Shown: one piece after another, positions 57,646-64,000 of the stretch | How the letters are laid out: each line of letters starts with the position of its first letter | Numbering within the stretch: the stretch's first letter is position 1 | From: Paragonimus skrjabini miyazakii | Lineage: Eukaryota; Platyhelminthes; Trematoda; Plagiorchiida; Troglotrematidae | Direction: 5' to 3' | Length of the DNA: 64,000 nucleotides | NCBI GenBank assembly: GCA_014338405.1 | Contig: JTDE01000239.1 | Location: forward strand, 78,126-142,125 | Notes under the pieces: model-generated | Database searches by the model: none | Seen by the model: only the letters and a program-made list of their open reading frames with translations | What the model was told of the DNA's origin: nothing | Made by a program: the position numbers and the translations under genes

Positions 57646-60600
57646 TTCCATTGCGTTCTATATGTAGGTAAATGATTAACTCACGAGGTAAACTGGCATG
57701 GTAGAAGTTTTATCACAGGCAGCGGTATGGGGCACCAAAATACTGTTGCTGTGCTGACGCAAAGCAATCCGGTAGATTTGTTGGCTGTAACAAATTGATT
57801 TTGAAGACTCATGTTTCGGCCGGATGCAAATGAGCGACAATGACTAAGTTACTACACTGCATGCTGACTATCAGGTGGGACACTGAGTTTCATTGACATT
57901 AATGTTGGAGTAGTCATCCACTTTGCCATACCGTGTAGAATTTCGCAAATTACTGATAGGATAAATGTTTCAGGTACTTTTTTCCAAAGCAATGAACACA
58001 GGAGTCTATCTACCCCTTTTGTTAAGCTCTACAACAGTGCTACGGCTAAGGTGTAACAGACCTATTAATTCAATCAACAGCAGTTTTAACGACGGAATTT
58101 TCTGGTTAAGTGGTTTTGTTACAAAAGTTAACAACATGTTTATTAGATAACACAATTTGACAAATGTGTACACATTGAATCCGAACTGCAAAACCACTTA
58201 ATATTTCATAGATACCTTTGCCACATCTTGTCGGTGAGTAGCATTTTTGGTGATACCGTATTCAATCAGTTAGTTTCACTTGAGACAGGGAGACATTTTG
58301 CGCAGTTTTACAAACACTATGCAGTCGTGTGATACGTTGAGGAGTGCATATGCAACTCAGCTGTCAACCGGGTACTGGAAATAGCACCGAACGTTTATTG
58401 ATATGAACGACTGGAAATAACTCATAATAATAACATAGCTATGCTAGAGTAGTCCGAGAAACATTCTGACTGGAGTAGATAAATATGGTTAACTTTTCAT
58501 GTCAATATCTAGGTTTGTACTTGATGGCTGATGGATCAGACGACTGAATGACGGTAACGAACCGATAGACTATAAAAATGACAGAGTCGCGTTTGGCTGA
58601 TTTATTGTTTTTGTAACGTTCGTGGTGTACGCCAGGCTGTATTAGCCAACTCCACTGTTAATTCCATTAAGAGGTCACTAACTGGTTTACATTCACAGGG
58701 TTTTGTGTGCTTACAGAAATCGGGAACAACATTTTACTGGATAGAATTGGGTGTAATGGTCGATAGTAGTTCGTAGATATGTTTCTAAAAATCTTCGGTT
58801 TTGATAACAATTTTGTCAACTACGCGCGATTATGTGTTTAGTTGTTGTATTAGGCAAACTGCAAACGAGCGATTGTGCTATTCGTCCGACGTTATAATAA
58901 GTATAGTCGTCGTTGAGTGAATTTATACCAGAGTTTGTTCTGTTTCATATGTCTGATGTAATTACTTAAGAGACGATTTGACTAACGCCGACGTTAGCCG
59001 ATGTGTTCTCATCGGAATTGCTTGAAAGTTGACGGAGTCAAGCCCATTAACGATTGTAAGTTGATATGCTTAGCAGATTTGGACCAGCTGTTATTGACCC
59101 AAAGTTAAAAGTGGTTCGGGTAACATTCACTGAAAGACTGTCCTGTTAAAGAAAGGTTATTGTAACAAGATTATTGTTGTCTGTGTTAGGTAGGTGTGTA
59201 GGCTATAGACACTTGCCAACGGCCTAACAACTGCTACTTATAACAAAAGATACACACGTGAAGATTGATGCGTTTCACTAGAATAGGCGTAATCGTGAGA
59301 ATGGTAGGAAAAAAACACATAGAAGGCTCACGAAGAATATAAAACAATGTCCACGTTGATAAAAATACTGGATCAGGTGGTTGCGGTGTGATGCTATGGG
59401 GTTGAGGTGTAGCTCACGTACTCCTGTTCGTTGGTCTGGCGCGCTGTTGGGGTATCCACCATCTTACCATCTCACCATCTACGCGTCTGCGAGCTTTGTC
59501 ACGTGCATTCTGAGACCACGTGTTTGTAGGTCAACGCGTACAAGTATGACGCAGTGAATTCGCGCGTGCGCCGTGTACATAGCACTGACCGTCGCTGTGT
59601 TGACAGAAGGCGGCTTGCTGTCCGTCGGGTGAGTGAAGGTGAGAGTTGCATACCGGATACTGCACGTGAAGCTAGACAGGAATTGCCGGATCACGCGTCA
59701 GCCCGTGTGACACGACATTGGTCGATGTGGCCTTGAACTTTGCCAGAAGGATGTATGCGTGGGTGAGACGAGACATTACACGCTCAGTGTCTGCTAAACC
59801 GATGTGGGGCTAATGAATGGCTGAGATTGAACCATCCGGTTTGGCGCACGGCAATCGGCCGTTACATCAGCTTGGTTACTTGCATCAGTGAAATGCCAAG
59901 TCATCCAAACTCCTCACATCACCTCCGTTTGTGTGCTGAAGAGGACATTGATAGAACCAGTACTTCAGCTTACGCAATGCCTCGCATGTTTTAGTCGATG
60001 AGGCTCACCCGGTTAAGATGTTTTCATCAGATTTGGGTATCTCAGATATGACACAATTGAGTGGTAAGTACACATCCTTTCCAGCGATTCTTGGACTACT
60101 CTCATCTCAGTAGTTGACTTGCTAAGTATTTTCAAATTTATTTGTGAAAGATGTATCAAATCATTTACATTTCATTTCCACAAATTCTTCCATTTGTTTG
60201 ATCGTGTCGTTCCATGCAGTACCACGTAAAATTGTCCACCAACCTTCTCGGAACTGCTCATCTAGTTTCATTTGTTTATTGAATAGTCTCGTTACTTTGT
60301 TCCTCTCTCCGTCTGTGGTTGTCTCTGAGGGCTGCATTCCACGTGATATTGTTAGCGTAATAGATATATGTGCATTATAGACTCTTACTAGTATGTATGA
60401 ATTGAGTTCGGCACGTCCACTTCAACCGAAAGTTGGCATTTTTCATCGAAAGGACGCTATTCAGTGAATCGTAGTAATAAATGGCAGTAACAACAAGAAA
60501 TTTCAGAGGTACTTTGCACCTATTTTAGCGTTCACGAATTGACTTCGGTTGAGTAAAACGCAAGTCAAATATTGTAGTTTGTTTTTCTACGTACCTTCCT

Positions 60601-61604
60601 AAAAAACTGAACTTTTCGACTTTAAAAGTAGCCGAGATATTGTAAACATAGTCGTGATTTTAACTGCTTTGCATACTGTGTACGCAATGGTTATAATGTG
60701 GCTAATCGGAGTGACATAGAAGGAACGGTGTTTGATTCTGATTACAAATGCCGTTCGATGGTATCAGAAACTGATGGTAACAGCGTTTGTGTGTGAGTGT
60801 GTTGAACAAGTGTTCGTTCTACTTCACTTATGTCCTGGTAACTATACACACTGTAATCTCTAGTCCATACATATATAATTTAGAGCTTATGTATAACAAT
60901 AAAAGTGGTGAGCAAGCTAAATATCGTTGTTACATTTCAGCCAAAAATAATCTTAAGTCGTCTCAATTAAAACTAGTATACATCCTTCAAACCTACACAC
61001 TTTGCGAATATAACAAGCCGGCTAAAATAATACTCAGAAATTTTGGTTGGAACCACACAAATTGTCCACTAGCTCACCAACGAAACACACATCGAAGCTG
61101 ACGAGTCGGAAGCCCTCGTAAACGGTTTCTGATGGTTTGAAGCCTCCAAAACTATCCTCGTCTGTACACAAACAATACGCATACCTAGTTAGCCTGTGCT
61201 TATAAAACGAAACAAAATTCTTTGTTTATTGTTGTAGAAATTGGTTTAAAAAATCACAACGAAGTTTTAGTTGTCTGTCACGTGCGTCCTCGTTATGGGA
61301 TTATGTTAAGATTAAACGTTATGTAGCTGGAGTGAAATTAATCACTATGAACATACAACCACATCAATAAACATATCTGCATCAAAATAAACTGTCTATC
61401 TAGGATAACGCTACGTCCGAAAGTATATCAACACTTAAACACAGCTAGAAGTATAGACGAAGCTAATGGGTTTTACTGTGTGAGCGATGTAGAAATTGCT
61501 TGCAACATATCGGGCAAACAAATAATTAGGATCATAAGGAATTCTTCTGGCAAATTTATCACGACTTGAGATACACAGAGAGATCAACACTTTCGCTAGA
61601 ATGT
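57646..61604. other. Intergenic, mostly featureless; CpG-rich patch at 59430-59740
   Basis: No gene recognised. 59430-59740 is unusually rich in CpG (acgcgtctgcgag, gaattcgcgcgtgcgccgtg) compared with its neighbours, and both strands have short open frames there. The remainder is AT-rich with chance frames only (for example 60144-60380, 60787-61101). Confidence 0.4.
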
Positions 61605-62250
61605 AGAGGTCATCTGAGAATTCAGACCAACTAGCCACGATAGTTTACCTAGTGAAAAGCGGTTAGAACAGACACCACCGTCATGACTGGAACAGATGGC
61701 AGACATTAAACCAGACCGCAATATTCGATTCAAACTGATCACATGGGCCAGATCATTGTTATCGTTGAGGAGAAATAAAAAACATCTTCGATATTCTGAA
61801 GAAACGTTTCATGACGAATGTCTGGGTAGGAATACATCAACACTTCAGTTCAAGTACTCATGTTTGTTGATGTCTTATTCCACAACAGAAACCATGTCCG
61901 ACTGCCTGTTAACTTGTAAATATTTACTGCCATGTTGTACACGAGCACACAAGGAATGCCTTGCCAAGTACGTCACACACACAACAGCTGGTTAGGTAAT
62001 TACGATTCATGAACCTAGTGCCAGATGCAGTTTTTGACTTGTGCACAACGTTTCCGACAGAGTGTGTGACGTCGGAAGGTGAATGGAACCGCCGGTGTTG
62101 TCGTACTGATTTCTAACAAAATTTGTTGGCGATGAACTTGAGTCAGTTTGGTATACAATTTGATGCGTGTTGATTTTTGATGAACAATTAATTGTCGAGT
62201 TGCACTTGTTACACGGAAACTATGTTGCTATACTCCACTTCGAGATGGCG
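61605..62250 (+). repeat. Repeat U (unknown type), copy 2
   Basis: Inverted relative to 15490-16135 and very similar. The shared frame runs 61696-61995 (MADIKPDRNIRF, ARSLLSLRRNKKHLRYSEE, CLLTCKYLLPCC, stop after HTTAG). Copy 1 stays open longer at the C-terminal end. The boundaries are where similarity fades and are approximate. Confidence 0.75.
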
Positions 62251-62471
62251 CTACTATACCAGTTATTTCACCGTCAGGTTTATCTAAAATTTTCAGGATA
62301 AACGGGACTGTTGACTTGACCACAAACCCAGAGGGAGTAAATTTATCCAGGGGAAGCTGTAGGTGGAAGCAAATTTCTTCTTTATTCCCCTCTTATAGGC
62401 ATACAATTAGCGATTAAACTACCATAAAGATTTCAATATTCCAGTAACTTACTTATATTCACGTCAACCAG

Positions 62472-62831
62472 ATGACACAGAGGAAAGACCTATGCACCTC
62501 ACTCGTCACATCCTACATTATTTATGAATCCACCTGTATTTGTGGATTCAAGTACATCGGCCGAACAGTGGGAACGCTTGGGACACGTGTCTCGGAGCGC
62601 ATTCCCAAATGCCGAATGAACAACAAAATCGGTACCGCCCAGTCTTCTATCACACGACATTCGCAAGAAACGGGACACGTAATTCAAGTGGGGAAGGCTT
62701 TTTGTGTGTTGCGTCGCCTAGTCAATAAGCATAGTTTACCTTTTGCTGAGGCCGTTGCGATACACAATTACAAATCCTCACTTTGTGTACAGAAGCAAAT
62801 GGTAGTTAATCTATCACTACTATGGTGTTAA
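62472..62831 (+). pseudogene. Penelope-like element PLE-D, GIY-YIG endonuclease
   Basis: Uninterrupted nuclease domain of about 110 residues: YIIYESTCICGFKYIGRT (GIY-like, Cys pair, YIG), VSERIPKCRMNN (with the Arg region), SSITRHSQETGHVIQVGKAF (H...TGH of the Penelope CCHH signature), LPFAEAVAIHNYKSSLCVQK (Glu) and NLSLLWC-stop. All nuclease signature positions are present, making it the best-preserved endonuclease in the window. No reverse transcriptase is visible upstream in any frame, so it is a 5'-truncated fragment. I see no hammerhead in the 300 bases after the stop. Confidence 0.82.
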
Positions 62832-63916
62832 GAGTTTGCAATCATGAGTCTATATTATTCGTCAAGTGGTTGTTATTTTATCAAAATATTTTGGTTGTAC
62901 CGTTTACATAAGTTTATTTCTTTCTATTGTCTTAAGCTTTAACTTGGATTGTTTATTAACCTCCGTTTATTTCCGCCTGCCTTCCTGTAAGACCGATATT
63001 GTCTGCACCGTTAGTTTCTTACTCGACCAGTTTAAAATTTGAATTGTGTTCCTTTGTTTTTAACTAATGATGGTCCATTCGAACAAGACAGGTTCTGTGT
63101 AGTATTCCCATTCCAGCTGATGACTCTTTCCTATTCCACGCTTATTTAAAATGACGTATGCTAACTGATCATAGTCCGTGTATCGCAACCGAAGAGATCG
63201 GTCAAAATGTCTCTGCAGAGTACATTTTACATAATTCTACTTGCGTGTTCTCAATGATAAGAACTTGTTGTTTCTATTTTGCACGCAGATCATCAGCCGA
63301 GAGTGATCGATCTGATCGGAGGTTCAGTAATCATAGTTATTATCGCTCACTCACCTACCCTACCTTATGATTTGAAACTCACTAAAATTATCTGGTGATT
63401 TAGCTACATAGGCTAGTTGCTGTCACGCAGTTGACTGAAATCTGTTTTCCGAAATGTTCAGCAATACATCCGTTTATTCAGTACTTTCTAACATTGGTTT
63501 AACTGACATATTCTATGATACCTTTACACATGAGGTGCATGTCATGTGTTTGAATTCGGTAGTGACCTTTTATAAATTAGGAAATATACAGCTACTCTTA
63601 TCAGTGGCTCAACATTAAACAGCATTTCGAAGTAAACGCCAACAAAAGTTTAATTTGATATGTAACTGCAGAGAAAAAATTGAAACGCTTTATTGTATGT
63701 AGCCTGTATTTGGCACAATCAAGTGTAAAACAAGACAGATCACCTTCATTAACAGTAACAAGTTGAACTGTATACTAAGTTTGACGCAGTAAGTTAAGAA
63801 ACAATGAACCATTATCAGTAACCGATTAAACATATGTAACTCGTTTTTCCTGTAAGAAGTTCCGTTGGTGAATTTTGTTGTTTTCGATCAGCTGATCAGT
63901 CGAAGTGAATGGCGTT
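62832..63916. other. Intergenic, no recognised feature
   Basis: T-rich PLE-D flank, then nothing that I can name. Confidence 0.5.

Positions 63917-64000
<84 letters not shown>
63917..64000. repeat. (ATC)n microsatellite running off the window
   Basis: At least 28 perfect ATC units to the last base. All five RTE-like copies in this window end in the same trinucleotide type, and minus-strand copies show it as CAT/ATC at their left edge. This run is thus probably the 3' tail of a sixth, minus-strand copy beyond the window, though a plain microsatellite is equally possible. Confidence 0.9.

Noticed and set aside
61096..61135. Hammerhead (CTGACGAGTC ... CGTAAAC)
   Set aside because: Stem II cannot pair with G directly after the core, and the GAA is interrupted by T; no repeat context.
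63917..64000. CRISPR or other structured array
   Set aside because: A simple ATC triplet run without spacers in a eukaryotic genome.

Overview
This window looks like part of a digenean fluke (flatworm) nuclear chromosome. It is AT-rich, has long introns with GT..AG borders, and is full of fluke-type retroelements. I cannot fix the species from sequence alone. The only host gene I recognise is on the + strand: the 3' part of WDR35 (IFT121), a subunit of the ciliary IFT-A complex. Seven coding exons are visible (5826-6021, 29400-29663, 30185-30331, 34186-34630, 37518-37647, 46589-46651, 49068-49215). They join in frame to about 464 C-terminal residues and end in a stop codon, with a poly(A) signal 49 bases downstream. 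The N-terminal WD40 part lies upstream of the window. One intron is about 23.4 kb long.

Almost everything else that can be recognised is mobile DNA. (1) Penelope-like elements (PLE), with reverse-transcriptase and GIY-YIG endonuclease remnants, fall into four groups that I call A (13.4-14.7 and 53.0-53.5 kb), B (a palindromic pair at 0.8-3.0 kb, plus 45.2-45.7 and 49.7-50.1 kb), C (19.6-20.5 and 27.6-28.4 kb) and D (62.5 kb). (2) RTE-like non-LTR retrotransposon 3' ends lie at 6.2, 23.3, 30.4, 35.2 and 42.3 kb, each ending in a trinucleotide (ATG-like) tail. (3) Two tRNA-headed SINE-like families are present. SINE-T has an 80-nt tRNA-like head and often forms inverted pairs. SINE-H carries a hammerhead ribozyme. 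(4) A repeat of unknown type with a shared open frame occurs at 15.5-16.1 and 61.6-62.25 kb.

The most interesting signal is small self-cleaving RNA. By hand folding I find hammerhead ribozyme motifs in three separate repeat families. The best SINE-H copy has an intact core at 12380-12424 (-), with decayed copies of identical spacing at 28904-28948 and 3388-3432. PLE-A has an intact-core motif at 53071-53111 (-) and a mutated one at 14635-14675 (+), each about 80 nt past the endonuclease stop codon. PLE-B has a weaker hammerhead-like fold in its tail (45229-45266, 50039-50076) whose stem I changes in a compensatory way. Hammerheads are known from schistosome SINE-like repeats and from PLEs, so the class is not new. 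Three families decaying in one 64-kb stretch is still a useful natural series.

Three runs of N (1557-2275, 17711-18280, 35463-35611) all touch repeats. The first sits at the centre of a 1.4-kb palindrome and is probably an assembly effect. Downstream of WDR35 (49.3-64 kb) I see no confident gene, only one possible exon on the - strand near 55.6-55.9 kb.
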